Positions 32,500 to 41,196 of a DNA stretch of 51,505 nt are shown one piece after another. Location: contig NZ_AKJS01000198.1 of assembly GCF_000282215.1 (NCBI RefSeq), positions 1 through 51,505 of the forward strand. The letters are read 5' to 3'. This stretch comes from Pseudomonas sp. GM21 (GTDB lineage Bacteria; Pseudomonadota; Gammaproteobacteria; Pseudomonadales; Pseudomonadaceae). Under the pieces are notes generated by a model. The model had not been told where the DNA came from. It ran no database searches and saw only the letters and a list, made by a program, of their open reading frames with translations. Numbering within the stretch: position 1 is the first letter of the stretch; each line of letters starts with the position of its first letter. Position numbers and translations under genes: made by a program.

Positions 32500-33660
32500 A
32501 TGGCAACTCTCGAATTACGCAACGTTAACAAGACCTACGGTGCCGGTTTGCCGGACACCCTGAAAAACATCGAACTGAAGATCAATGACGGTGAGTTCCT
32601 GATCCTGGTCGGTCCGTCAGGCTGCGGTAAATCCACGCTGATGAACTGCATCGCCGGTCTGGAAAACATCAGCGGCGGCGCCATTCTGGTGGACGACGCC
32701 GACATCAGCGGCATGAGCCCGAAAGATCGCGACATCGCCATGGTGTTCCAGTCCTATGCGCTCTACCCGACCATGAGCGTGCGCGACAACATCGCCTTCG
32801 GCCTGAAAATTCGCAAAATGCCGACCGCCGAAATCGACGAAGAAGTCGCTCGCGTCGCCAAATTGCTGCAGATCGAACACCTGCTGAACCGCAAGCCAGG
32901 TCAGCTCTCCGGTGGTCAGCAACAGCGGGTGGCCATGGGCCGTGCCCTGGCGCGTCGGCCGAAGATTTACCTGTTCGACGAACCGCTATCCAACCTCGAC
33001 GCCAAGCTGCGGGTCGAGATGCGCACCGAAATGAAACTGATGCACCAGCGCCTGAAAACCACCACGGTCTACGTGACTCACGACCAGATCGAAGCGATGA
33101 CGCTGGGTGACAAAGTGGCGGTGATGAAGGACGGGATCATTCAGCAGTTCGGCACGCCCAAAGACATCTACAACAACCCGGCCAACCTGTTCGTGGCGAG
33201 CTTCATCGGTTCGCCGCCGATGAACTTCATCCCGCTGCGCTTGCAGCGCAAGGACGGTCGTCTGGTCGCACTGCTCGACAGCGGTCAGGCACGTTGTGAA
33301 TTGCCTTTGGGTATGCAGGACGCCGGTCTCGAAGACCGCGAAGTGATCCTCGGCATGCGCCCTGAGCAAATCGTGCTGGCGAACGGCGAGCCGAACGGGT
33401 TGCCGACCATTCGCGCTGAAGTTCAGGTCACCGAGCCGACCGGTCCGGACACCCTGGTGTTCGTCAATCTCAACGACACCAAAGTCTGCTGCCGTCTGGC
33501 ACCGGACGTCGCACCGGCGCCGGGTGAAACACTGACCCTGCAATTCGATCCGTCGAAAGTGCTGCTATTCGATGCCAAGACCGGGGAGCGTCTTGGTGTT
33601 GCCGCTCAGCCTGAAACCGAGGCGCACAGCGCCAACGTGGCCCAATTCAAGGGGCGCTAA
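32500..33660 (+). CDS. gltK: Glucose ABC transporter ATP-binding protein
   Basis: The 386-residue MalK/UgpC-type ATPase powers GltFG. It has the Walker A motif GPSGCGKST (38-46), a Q loop in MVFQSYALYPTMSV, the signature LSGGQQQR and Walker B with D loop IYLFDEPLSNLDAK. A C-terminal OB-fold regulatory domain follows (about 240-386). It ends the gltBFGK run; oprB begins 127 bp downstream. Confidence 0.94.
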   Translation: MATLELRNVNKTYGAGLPDTLKNIELKINDGEFLILVGPSGCGKSTLMNCIAGLENISGGAILVDDADISGMSPKDRDIAMVFQSYALYPTMSVRDNIAFGLKIRKMPTAEIDEEVARVAKLLQIEHLLNRKPGQLSGGQQQRVAMGRALARRPKIYLFDEPLSNLDAKLRVEMRTEMKLMHQRLKTTTVYVTHDQIEAMTLGDKVAVMKDGIIQQFGTPKDIYNNPANLFVASFIGSPPMNFIPLRLQRKDGRLVALLDSGQARCELPLGMQDAGLEDREVILGMRPEQIVLANGEPNGLPTIRAEVQVTEPTGPDTLVFVNLNDTKVCCRLAPDVAPAPGETLTLQFDPSKVLLFDAKTGERLGVAAQPETEAHSANVAQFKGR

Positions 33661-33668
33661 GAACACAT

Positions 33669-33697
33669 ATGTGGGAGTGAGCCTGCTTCCACAGGGG
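33669..33697. repeat. Degenerate REP remnant
   Basis: ATGTGGGAGTGAGCCTGCTT then CCACAGGG keeps both ends of a REP but has lost the inner CGCGA hairpin. It lies between gltK and oprB. Confidence 0.6.
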
Positions 33698-33764
33698 GAT
33701 ACGCAGCGGGTGGCCTGTTGCTCGCTGTAACCGATGTCACCGCGTTAATAAAAGAAAAGTTAAT

Positions 33765-33772
33765 AACAATAA
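33765..33772 (+). promoter_or_regulatory. Crc/Hfq-type AAnAAnAA motif in oprB leader
   Basis: AACAATAA lies directly before the GAGGA ribosome binding site of oprB, in a leader otherwise rich in A. Confidence 0.58.
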
Positions 33773-33787
33773 AACGAGGAAGTAGGG

Positions 33788-35134
33788 ATGAAGAAGACCA
33801 ACAACGCTCAGCTTATCTGCCAGTTGTCAGCAGTTGCAGCAATGATGCTGGCCGGTAGTGTGCATGCAGCTGACGCGTTCAGCGCCGATTCCGAATGGAT
33901 GACCGGCGATTGGGGTGGCGAGCGGACCAGGCTGATCGAGCAAGGCATCGACCTCAAGATGGACTACGTCGGTGAAGTCGGCAGCAACCTCAACGGTGGC
34001 TTTAACGACGACACAACGGCTCGCTACGCCGACCAGTTCGGCCTGGGGGCCGCGCTGGACCTGGAGAAACTGTTTGGTTGGGACAACACCCAGGCCAAGA
34101 TCCAGCTCACCAACCGTAATGGTGAGAACATCTCCAATGACCGTATCGGCGACCCGCGTGCGGGCACCTTGAGTTCTTCCCAGGAAGTCTACGGTCGTGG
34201 CCACATGGTCCGTCTGACCCAACTGTGGATCAAGCACCAGTTCCTCGACAATAAACTGGACATCAAGGCCGGTTACTTCGGCGAAGGCGAAGACTTCAAC
34301 ACCTTCCCGTGCGAGTTCCAGAACCTGGCGTTCTGCGGTTCCCAAGTGGGTAACTGGGCCACCAACATCTGGTACAACTGGCCGGTCATGCAGGCCGCGA
34401 TCCGCGTGAAGTACAACATCTCGCCTGAGTTCTATGCGCAGATCGGCGCGTACAACCAGAACCCGTCGCAACTGGAGCACGGTAACGGCTTCAAGCTGAG
34501 CGGCAGTGGTACCGCGGGTACTGTGTTGCCCGTCGAACTGGTCTGGTTGCCTAACCCTAACAGCCTGCCGGGCGAATACCGTGTCGGTTACTACAAGAGC
34601 ACGGCAGAGGCCAATGACGTCCTCAAAGACGACAACGGCAATGATGCAGCCACGACCGGCCAACCCTATCGTGAACACAGCAGCAAGCACGGCTACTGGT
34701 TCGTCGCACAACAACAACTCACCAGCCACAACGGTGACAAGACTCGCGGTCTGAACATTGCGGCCAACGCCACGTTCCACGACAAGGAAACCAACTTCGT
34801 CGACAACTACCAGTCGCTGATGTTTGTGTACAAGGGCCCGTTCGATGCGCGTCCAAAAGATGACATGGGCATCGGTTTCGCCCGTACCCACGTCAACGAT
34901 GACGTGAAGAAAAACTCCGAGCTGACCAACGAAGCCAATGGCGTCACCGACTACGAAAACCCGTTGTTCCAGCCGCTGCGTACCACCGAGTACAACTATG
35001 AAATCAACTACGGCTTCCACGTGACCAACTGGCTGACCGTGCGTCCCAACCTGCAATACGTCACTCATCCAGGCGGTGTGGATGAGGTTGATGATGCGCT
35101 GGTGGCCGGCCTGAAAATTCAGTCGGTGTTCTAA
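33788..35134 (+). CDS. oprB: Carbohydrate-selective porin OprB
   Basis: The 448-residue outer-membrane porin admits glucose and related sugars. It has a signal peptide of about 27 residues (cut after SVHA) and a mature start DAFSADSEWMTGDWGGERT typical of OprB. It has many alternating beta-strand segments and ends in an aromatic C-terminal Phe (KIQSVF), the outer-membrane insertion signal. It lies with the gltBFGK operon and is followed by a strong terminator. Confidence 0.95.
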   Translation: MKKTNNAQLICQLSAVAAMMLAGSVHAADAFSADSEWMTGDWGGERTRLIEQGIDLKMDYVGEVGSNLNGGFNDDTTARYADQFGLGAALDLEKLFGWDNTQAKIQLTNRNGENISNDRIGDPRAGTLSSSQEVYGRGHMVRLTQLWIKHQFLDNKLDIKAGYFGEGEDFNTFPCEFQNLAFCGSQVGNWATNIWYNWPVMQAAIRVKYNISPEFYAQIGAYNQNPSQLEHGNGFKLSGSGTAGTVLPVELVWLPNPNSLPGEYRVGYYKSTAEANDVLKDDNGNDAATTGQPYREHSSKHGYWFVAQQQLTSHNGDKTRGLNIAANATFHDKETNFVDNYQSLMFVYKGPFDARPKDDMGIGFARTHVNDDVKKNSELTNEANGVTDYENPLFQPLRTTEYNYEINYGFHVTNWLTVRPNLQYVTHPGGVDEVDDALVAGLKIQSVF

Positions 35135-35172
35135 CGTTGTTGCGATAAGCTTCCCTCAATGTGCGCATATTT

Positions 35173-35202
35173 GCGGACAGCCCAGGCTGTCCGCTTTTTT
35201 TT
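35173..35202 (+). terminator. Rho-independent terminator after oprB
   Basis: The 8-bp stem GCGGACAG / CTGTCCGC is followed by eight T residues, 39 bp after the oprB stop. Confidence 0.9.
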
Positions 35203-35248
35203 GGGGTAGCGCACCCCGGGTGACAGATGATTTTCAGGACCGTGGCAC

Positions 35249-36103
35249 ATGCATGAGCATCCGCTACAACGCTTCTTCAAATCCTTGCGCCAACGACCAG
35301 TGTTTGCGTGGGAGCGCTATCAGAAGCGCGACGTGTTGGTGATCGATCATCCGCTATGTCAGGCCGTGTTCAGTCGCCAGGGTGCACAGTTGCTGCACTT
35401 CCAGCCAACGGGTCAAAAGCCCTGGCTCTGGTGTGCGGCGAGGTGGCCGCAGGTCGGCGCGATTCGTGGCGGTGTACCCGTGTGTTGGCCGTGGTACGGC
35501 CGTCATCCGAGCGAAAACGCCTGGCCTTCCCATGGTTGGGCACGGTTGCTCGACTGGAAGTTGCTCGACAGCAGCCATGGCGACGATGGCGTGCGATTGC
35601 ACTGGCAACTCCAGTTGTGCGACTGGCAAGTGGACCTGCATGCCCACCTTGGCGAGCGCATGGATTTGCGCCTGAGCACCGAGCATCAGGACAGCCTGCC
35701 GTGCCAATTGAGCCAGGCTTTGCACGCTTACTGGCGTATTGGTGATGTGGGTGAGGTAGCGCTGTCCTGGCTGGAAGGCGCGCAGGGTTATGACCACTTG
35801 AATCGCGAGACGTGTCAGCAGGAAGGCGAATTGCGGGTCGATGGCGGGTGCCAGCGAGTGTTCCAGCACGACGGCGAATTGCAGCTCAAGGACCACGCCT
35901 GGCAGCGTGAATTATGCATCGATACCGGTGAACAAGCGGACACGGTGGTCTGGCATCCGGGCTCGCGGCCATTGTTGGGCGTGAGCTGGAATGAGATTTC
36001 GGAGTTTGTCTGTGTAGAAGCGGCCAGCGGTGGTACCGACAGTTTGAGCCTGGCACCGGGGGAGAGGGCGCATTTGAGTTTGCAGGCGCGGGTGGGAATT
36101 TAA
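35249..36103 (+). CDS. D-hexose-6-phosphate mutarotase (YeaD-like)
   Basis: The 284-residue aldose 1-epimerase-fold protein has the motifs IRGGVPVCWPWYGRHP, PSHGWARLLDW and QALHAYWRIGDV, the last carrying the catalytic histidine of the family. It should speed interconversion of glucose 6-phosphate anomers and so feed Zwf, which uses the beta form. It is separated from oprB by a terminator and is convergent with hexR across an 84-bp perfect-looking inverted repeat. Confidence 0.88.
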   Translation: MHEHPLQRFFKSLRQRPVFAWERYQKRDVLVIDHPLCQAVFSRQGAQLLHFQPTGQKPWLWCAARWPQVGAIRGGVPVCWPWYGRHPSENAWPSHGWARLLDWKLLDSSHGDDGVRLHWQLQLCDWQVDLHAHLGERMDLRLSTEHQDSLPCQLSQALHAYWRIGDVGEVALSWLEGAQGYDHLNRETCQQEGELRVDGGCQRVFQHDGELQLKDHAWQRELCIDTGEQADTVVWHPGSRPLLGVSWNEISEFVCVEAASGGTDSLSLAPGERAHLSLQARVGI

Positions 36104-36116
36104 GGGAGGCTCAAAA

Positions 36117-36200
36117 GATCGCAGCCTCGTTTCACTCGACAGCTCCTACAGGTGTGGCGATCTCCTGTAGGAGCTGTCGAGTGAAACGAGGCTGCGAATC
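36117..36200. repeat. Long inverted repeat between mutarotase gene and hexR
   Basis: The arms (36117-36152 and 36164-36200) are complementary over about 36 bp around an 11-bp centre, starting GATCGCAGCCTCGTTTCACT and ending GAGGCTGCGAATC, with one or two changes. This is a REP type different from the GTGGGAGC family. It could terminate both convergent transcripts. Confidence 0.88.
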
Positions 36201-36205
36201 TTCAA

Positions 36206-37075
36206 TTAATTAAATTCATCCCCGATCGGATACCGGCTCGCATTCAGGCTTTCTTTGATCTTGCGCAAATGTGGCTGGAAATCCACGCCGCGTCGCAAGG
36301 TCATGCCGGTCGCCAGCACGTCCAGCACGGTCAGTTGGATGATGCGCGAGGTCATCGGCATGTAGATGTCGGTGTCTTCTGGCAGTGGAATGTTCAGGCT
36401 CAGCGTACTGGCCTTGGCCAATGGCGAACCCTCGGCCGTCAGGCCCAGTACCGATGCACCGTTTTCACGGGCAATGCGTGCCACTTCCACCAGTTCGCGG
36501 GTGCGGCCGGTGTAGGAAATGATCACGAACAGCTCGCCAGTGTGGGCCACCGACGCAATCATGCGTTGCATCAGCACGTCGGCATGGGCGGTGACGGCCA
36601 GGTTGAAACGGAAGAATTTGTGCTGTGCGTCCAGTGCCACCGGGGCCGAGGCGCCGAGGCCGAAGAAGTGGATCTGCCGGGCCTGGATCAACAGATCGAC
36701 GGCGCGACTGATCAGGTTCGGGTCCAACGCCTGCAAGGCACTGTCCAGAGAGGCGATGGCGCTGCCGAAGATTTTTTTTGTATAGGCTTCAGGATTGTCA
36801 TCGGCCTCGACTGCACGGCTGACATACGCCGCGCCACTGGCCAGGCTTTGGGCCAACTGAAGTTTGAGTTCCGGGTAGCCGCTGACGCCGAACGAACGGC
36901 AGAAGCGGTTGACCGTCGGCTCGCTGACCTTTGAGGCCTGGGCGAGCGCAGCGATGCTGAACCGGGTGGCCTGCTGTGGGTTGAGCAGGATCACTTCGGC
37001 GACTTTACGTTCAGCCTTGTTCAGGTCTTCAAGGCGGTTCTGGATCTGTTCCAGTAAATTTCGCACGCGGTCCAT
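36206..37075 (-). CDS. hexR: Transcriptional regulator HexR (RpiR family)
   Basis: This repressor controls zwf-pgl-eda, edd-glk and gap and is released by KDPG. The 289-residue protein has an N-terminal helix-turn-helix domain (about 1-77, FSIAALAQASKVSEPTVNRF) and a sugar-phosphate-binding SIS domain (about 120-260, HFFGLGASAPVALDAQ, ISYTGRTRELVEVA). It is divergent from zwf, and the palindrome between them implies repression of zwf and probably of itself. Confidence 0.95.
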   Translation of the reverse strand: MDRVRNLLEQIQNRLEDLNKAERKVAEVILLNPQQATRFSIAALAQASKVSEPTVNRFCRSFGVSGYPELKLQLAQSLASGAAYVSRAVEADDNPEAYTKKIFGSAIASLDSALQALDPNLISRAVDLLIQARQIHFFGLGASAPVALDAQHKFFRFNLAVTAHADVLMQRMIASVAHTGELFVIISYTGRTRELVEVARIARENGASVLGLTAEGSPLAKASTLSLNIPLPEDTDIYMPMTSRIIQLTVLDVLATGMTLRRGVDFQPHLRKIKESLNASRYPIGDEFN

Positions 37076-37211
37076 ATATGTTCCTTGGGTCAGCTGCGCA
37101 AATTAGAGTTCGGCTATGCCAAAAGGGCCTTGGATGCGGCCCCAAACGGTGGCCTATCCTACTGATGGCTCCGACCGGCTACCACTCGGAATCTGTATTT
37201 TGCGAAAATGT

Positions 37212-37227
37212 TGTGGTTATTACTACA
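37212..37227. promoter_or_regulatory. HexR-like operator in hexR/zwf gap
   Basis: TGTGGTTATTACTACA is an imperfect 16-bp palindrome (12 of 16 positions symmetric). It lies just upstream of the candidate zwf promoter, -35 TTGAGC at 37235-37240 and -10 TATTTG at 37258-37263, spaced 17 bp. Confidence 0.6.
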
Positions 37228-37279
37228 TTTTCTCTTGAGCGATGCCTTGAAAAAAGGTATTTGTAGCTTAACTTGATAA

Positions 37280-37287
37280 AAGAACAA
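37280..37287 (+). promoter_or_regulatory. Crc/Hfq-type AAnAAnAA motif in zwf leader
   Basis: AAGAACAA lies 5 bp before the zwf ATG. No other ribosome binding site is obvious, so binding here should block initiation. Confidence 0.5.
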
Positions 37288-37292
37288 ACATC

Positions 37293-38762
37293 ATGCCTTC
37301 GATTACGGTTGAACCGTGCACCTTTGCCTTGTTCGGCGCCCTCGGCGACCTGGCCTTGCGCAAGCTGTTTCCTGCCCTCTATCAACTCGATGGCGCAGGC
37401 CTCTTGCACGAGGATACGCGCGTTATCGCGCTGGCCCGAGAGCCCGGCACCGAACAGCAGCACCTGGCCTATATCGCCTCGGAGTTGCGTCGTTATGTGG
37501 GTGCCAAAGAGCTGGACGAAGCGGTAGTCGAGCGCTTTCTGGCTCGACTGAGCTATCTGCACGTCGACTTCCTCAACGCTGACGATTACATCGCCCTGGC
37601 GGATATGGCCGGCAGTGCTCATCGAGTGATTGCCTACTTTGCGACACCAGCCGCCGTTTACGGCGCGATTTGCGAGAACCTGGCCAAGGTCGGTCTGGCT
37701 GAAAACACCCGCGTGGTGCTGGAAAAACCCATTGGTTCGGACCTGGAATCCTCGCGCAAGGTCAACGATGCCGTGGCGCAGTTCTTCCCGGAAAACCGTA
37801 CTTACCGCATCGACCATTATCTGGGCAAAGAGACGGTTCAAAACCTCATCGCTCTGCGTTTCGCCAACAGCCTGTTCGAAACCCAGTGGAACCAGAACTA
37901 CATCTCCCACGTGGAAATCACCGTGGCCGAGAAGGTCGGGATCGAAGGTCGTTGGGGTTACTTCGACAAGGCCGGGCAGCTGCGGGACATGATCCAGAAT
38001 CACCTGCTGCAACTGCTTTGCCTGATCGCCATGGACCCGCCGGCCGACCTGTCCGCCGACAGCATCCGCGACGAAAAAGTCAAAGTCCTCAAGGCGCTGG
38101 CGCCGATCAGCCCGGAAGGTCTGACCACTCAGGTGGTGCGCGGTCAATACATCGCCGGCTACAGCGAAGGCAAACCAGTCCCGGGTTACCTGGAAGAGCC
38201 GAATTCGAACACCCAGAGCGACACCGAAACCTTCGTCGCCTTGCGTGCCGACATCCGCAACTGGCGTTGGGCCGGTGTGCCGTTTTATTTGCGGACCGGC
38301 AAGCGCATGCCACAGAAACTGTCGCAGATCGTCATCCACTTCAAGGAACCGTCGCATTACATCTTCGCCCCTGAACAGCGCCTGCAAATCAGCAACAAGC
38401 TGATTATCCGCCTGCAACCGGACGAAGGCATTTCCTTGCGCGTGATGACCAAAGAACAAGGCCTGGACAAGGGCATGCAGCTGCGCAGTGGGCCGTTGCA
38501 GCTGAACTTTTCCGACACCTGGCGCAGCGCGCGGATTCCCGATGCCTACGAGCGGTTACTGCTGGAAGTGATGCGTGGCAATCAGAACCTGTTTGTCCGT
38601 AAAGATGAAATCGAAGCCGCGTGGAAGTGGTGTGACCAGTTGATCGCCGGGTGGAAAAAATCCGGTGATGCGCCCAAGCCGTACGCGGCCGGGTCCTGGG
38701 GACCGATGAGCTCCATTGTTCTGATCACGCGGGACGGGAGGTCGTGGTATGGCGATATCTGA
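37293..38762 (+). CDS. zwf: Glucose-6-phosphate 1-dehydrogenase
   Basis: Zwf oxidises glucose 6-phosphate to 6-phosphogluconolactone and reduces NAD(P). The 489-residue protein has the coenzyme site FALFGALGDLALRKLFPAL (11-29) and the substrate/catalytic motif YRIDHYLGKETVQN. It is first in zwf-pgl-eda and overlaps pgl by 14 bp. Confidence 0.97.
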   Translation: MPSITVEPCTFALFGALGDLALRKLFPALYQLDGAGLLHEDTRVIALAREPGTEQQHLAYIASELRRYVGAKELDEAVVERFLARLSYLHVDFLNADDYIALADMAGSAHRVIAYFATPAAVYGAICENLAKVGLAENTRVVLEKPIGSDLESSRKVNDAVAQFFPENRTYRIDHYLGKETVQNLIALRFANSLFETQWNQNYISHVEITVAEKVGIEGRWGYFDKAGQLRDMIQNHLLQLLCLIAMDPPADLSADSIRDEKVKVLKALAPISPEGLTTQVVRGQYIAGYSEGKPVPGYLEEPNSNTQSDTETFVALRADIRNWRWAGVPFYLRTGKRMPQKLSQIVIHFKEPSHYIFAPEQRLQISNKLIIRLQPDEGISLRVMTKEQGLDKGMQLRSGPLQLNFSDTWRSARIPDAYERLLLEVMRGNQNLFVRKDEIEAAWKWCDQLIAGWKKSGDAPKPYAAGSWGPMSSIVLITRDGRSWYGDI

Positions 38763-39462
38763 ATTGAAACTGCCTCAGGGCGTCAGCGCCCATGAGTTCA
38801 AGAGCCCGGTGCTGTTGGCTGAAGCGCTGGCACTGACGGTCGCCAAGCACCTGAGTGAAGCGATCGAGGCCCAAGGCACCGCCACGCTGGTAGTGTCCGG
38901 TGGTCGCAGTCCGGTGGCGTTTTTCCAGCACCTGGCCAAACAGGCGCTGGACTGGTCGAACGTGGTGATCAGCCTGGCCGACGAGCGTTGGGTGCCGGTG
39001 GAACACGCCGACAGCAATGCCGGTTTGCTCAAGCGTTATCTGTTGCAGGGCCCGGCGGCCAAGGCTCAGTTTCTGAGCTTGTACAGCGCCAGCACCAACC
39101 TTGAACAGGCCGCCGAGCAAGCCGACCGATTGCTGTCCGAACTGCCGGTGATCGACGTGCTGGTATTGGGCATGGGCGATGACGGCCACACCGCGTCGCT
39201 GTTCCCGAACAGCCCGAACCTGACCGACGCCTTGAAAGCCGACGGCACACGTCGTTGCTACCCGATGCTGGCACCCACCGTGCCATATCAGCGCTTGACC
39301 ATGAGCCGGGCGCTGTTGGCTTCGGCCAAACACAAAGTTCTATCAATTTGCGGTCAGTCCAAACTGACCACACTGAGTGCTGCTTTGGCCGGTGACGATG
39401 TCGCCGCCTTGCCGATTCGCGCGTTTTTGCAACCTACGTTAGAGATTTACTGGTGCCCATGA
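38749..39462 (+). CDS. pgl: 6-phosphogluconolactonase
   Basis: Pgl hydrolyses the lactone made by Zwf to 6-phosphogluconate. The 237-residue DevB-type protein has TLVVSGGRSPVAFFQHL, SLADERWVPVEHADSN and LGMGDDGHTASLFP. Its ATG lies inside the end of zwf, which couples translation, and its stop lies 17 bp before the eda start used here. Confidence 0.95.
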   Translation: MAISELKLPQGVSAHEFKSPVLLAEALALTVAKHLSEAIEAQGTATLVVSGGRSPVAFFQHLAKQALDWSNVVISLADERWVPVEHADSNAGLLKRYLLQGPAAKAQFLSLYSASTNLEQAAEQADRLLSELPVIDVLVLGMGDDGHTASLFPNSPNLTDALKADGTRRCYPMLAPTVPYQRLTMSRALLASAKHKVLSICGQSKLTTLSAALAGDDVAALPIRAFLQPTLEIYWCP

Positions 39463-39479
39463 GCCAAGGAACAGCCGCT

Positions 39480-40145
39480 ATGACAACCCCATCCCCGACC
39501 GTTTCCATGGCGGACAAAGTTGCCCTGATCGACAGCCTCTGCGCCAAGGCGCGGATTCTGCCAGTGATCACCATCGCTCGCGAACAGGACGTGCTGCCGC
39601 TGGCCGACGCCCTGGCCGCCGGTGGCCTGACCGCTTTGGAAGTGACCCTGCGTTCGCAGTTCGGCCTCAAGGCCATCCAGATCCTGCGCGAACAGCGCCC
39701 GGAACTGATGACCGGTGCTGGCACCGTGCTGGATCGCCACATGCTCGCCGCTGCCGAAGCGGCCGGTTCGCAGTTCATTGTCACACCGGGCATCACCCGT
39801 GATCTGCTCGAAGCCAGCGTCAACAGCCCGATCCCGTTGTTGCCGGGGATCAGCAACGCCTCCGGCATCATGGAAGGCTATGGCCTGGGCTATCGCCGCT
39901 TCAAGTTGTTCCCGGCGGAAGTGAGTGGCGGTGTCGCCGCTATCAAGGCACTGGGTGGTCCGTTCGGCGAAGTGAAATTCTGCCCGACGGGCGGTGTCGG
40001 CCCGGCCAACATCAAGAGCTACATGGCGTTGAAAAACGTCATGTGCGTGGGCGGTAGCTGGATGCTTGATCCGGAGTGGATCAAGAACGGCGACTGGGCC
40101 CGCATTCAGGAATGCACCGCCGAGGCATTGGCGCTGCTGGACTGA
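39480..40145 (+). CDS. eda: KDPG aldolase Eda
   Basis: Eda splits 2-keto-3-deoxy-6-phosphogluconate to pyruvate and glyceraldehyde 3-phosphate, completing the Entner-Doudoroff route. The 221-residue class I aldolase has the Schiff-base lysine K142 in RRFKLFPAE and the catalytic glutamate E54 in ALEVTLRS. The ATG at 39480 is preferred because AAGGA lies 9 bp upstream; GTG 39453 and ATG 39459 are in frame but less well placed. A terminator follows. Confidence 0.94.
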   Translation: MTTPSPTVSMADKVALIDSLCAKARILPVITIAREQDVLPLADALAAGGLTALEVTLRSQFGLKAIQILREQRPELMTGAGTVLDRHMLAAAEAAGSQFIVTPGITRDLLEASVNSPIPLLPGISNASGIMEGYGLGYRRFKLFPAEVSGGVAAIKALGGPFGEVKFCPTGGVGPANIKSYMALKNVMCVGGSWMLDPEWIKNGDWARIQECTAEALALLD

Positions 40146-40185
40146 TCAGCTTTACCTGACACCTCGTTGTGTGTTCTACGGCTTT

Positions 40186-40217
40186 ACGGTGCGCTTGGTC
40201 GGCGCACCGTTTTTTTT
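40186..40217 (+). terminator. Rho-independent terminator after eda
   Basis: The 9-bp stem ACGGTGCGC / GCGCACCGT closes a 7-nt loop and runs into eight T residues. It ends the zwf-pgl-eda transcript. Confidence 0.92.
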
Positions 40218-40251
40218 GCCCGCAAAAAAACAACTTGCAGCCCAGATTCCT

Positions 40252-40384
40252 TGTAGCAGCTGCCAAAGGCTGCGTCCGGCAGCGCAGCAGTCGTAAATCC
40301 AGCGCGCATGGTCTGTCTGATACACCGAGGTGAATGGTTCCACGACTGCTGCGCAGCCGGACGCAGGCTTCGCCAGCTGCTACA
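40252..40384. repeat. Long inverted repeat, TGTAGCAGCTG family
   Basis: TGTAGCAGCTGCC... faces ...CAGCTGCTACA over arms of about 42 bp (40252-40293, 40343-40384). The arms share GGCTGCGTCCGGC-type and CGACTGCTGCGC-type blocks around a 49-bp centre. No other copy is in the window. Together with the eda terminator and a short leader it fills the 323-bp gap 40146-40468. Confidence 0.85.
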
Positions 40385-40468
40385 GATGGCCTCATGCGAT
40401 ACATAGTTACCGCATACCGACTTTCGCCCAATGCTAGCCTGCGTTCATCTTATGGAAGAGCGAACGTC

Positions 40469-41194
40469 ATGGACGACACCCCCTCAGTTGCACCCTCACA
40501 AGCGGTTTACCTGCTGTCTCCCGAACAGATCGCCGGCCCGTATTTCCGCAATCCGAAACTGATCAGGCGCAACATCAGTGAAGGCGCCGATGGCGTTCCC
40601 TTGGTGTTGCGCCTGGCAATCGTCGATGCCATGACCGCACAGCCCGTCGGCGGCGCGTTGGTCGATATCTGGCATTGCAATGCGCGTGGTGCCTATTCGG
40701 GCTGGAGCAAGGTCAATCCGGACAAGGAAGTCGATGTCGATGAAATCGGCTCGATACCGCGCACCGACGACGACACTTACCTGCGCGGCGGGCAATTCAC
40801 GGACAAGAAAGGTGTCGTGCGGTTTACCACGATCTATCCGGGGTTCTACGCGGGCCGCGCGCTGCACATTCATGTCGCTGTGCGCATCACGGCCGGCAAC
40901 AATTACCTGGAAGAACGGCATGTTGCCTGGGTCGGTCAGCTTTACTTTCCGCAGGTGGCTTCGCGATCAGTGCTGAACAGCCGTGAATACAGCGGTCGAA
41001 AGGCCTTGGCGTTGACCAACGATGAAGACGTTTACTACAAGCAGCATGGCGGCGAAGCTTCAACCTTAAACATTCACACCCTCGGTCGGGATTCGAATGA
41101 AGATGGCTTTTTCGGTTTCACCACCATCGGTATCGACACCTTCGCGGTCTCATCGCACATCAAACCCGAGGACTTCGACAAGTACACGGTGTGA
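40469..41194 (+). CDS. Intradiol ring-cleavage dioxygenase-like protein
   Basis: The 241-residue protein has the fold signature of the protocatechuate 3,4-dioxygenase and catechol 1,2-dioxygenase family. GPYF (24-27) and VDIWHCNARGAYSGW carry Tyr ligand Y76, and IYPGFYAGRALHIHV carries Y127, H133 and H135, so all four non-heme iron ligands are present. It lacks a signal peptide and stands alone, without pca or cat genes, so its substrate is unknown. The ATG at 40469 is chosen for GGAAGAG upstream; the frame is open to 40334, through a repeat. Its stop is 2 bp from the stop of the convergent aminotransferase gene. Confidence 0.83.
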   Translation: MDDTPSVAPSQAVYLLSPEQIAGPYFRNPKLIRRNISEGADGVPLVLRLAIVDAMTAQPVGGALVDIWHCNARGAYSGWSKVNPDKEVDVDEIGSIPRTDDDTYLRGGQFTDKKGVVRFTTIYPGFYAGRALHIHVAVRITAGNNYLEERHVAWVGQLYFPQVASRSVLNSREYSGRKALALTNDEDVYYKQHGGEASTLNIHTLGRDSNEDGFFGFTTIGIDTFAVSSHIKPEDFDKYTV

Positions 41195-41196
41195 CC

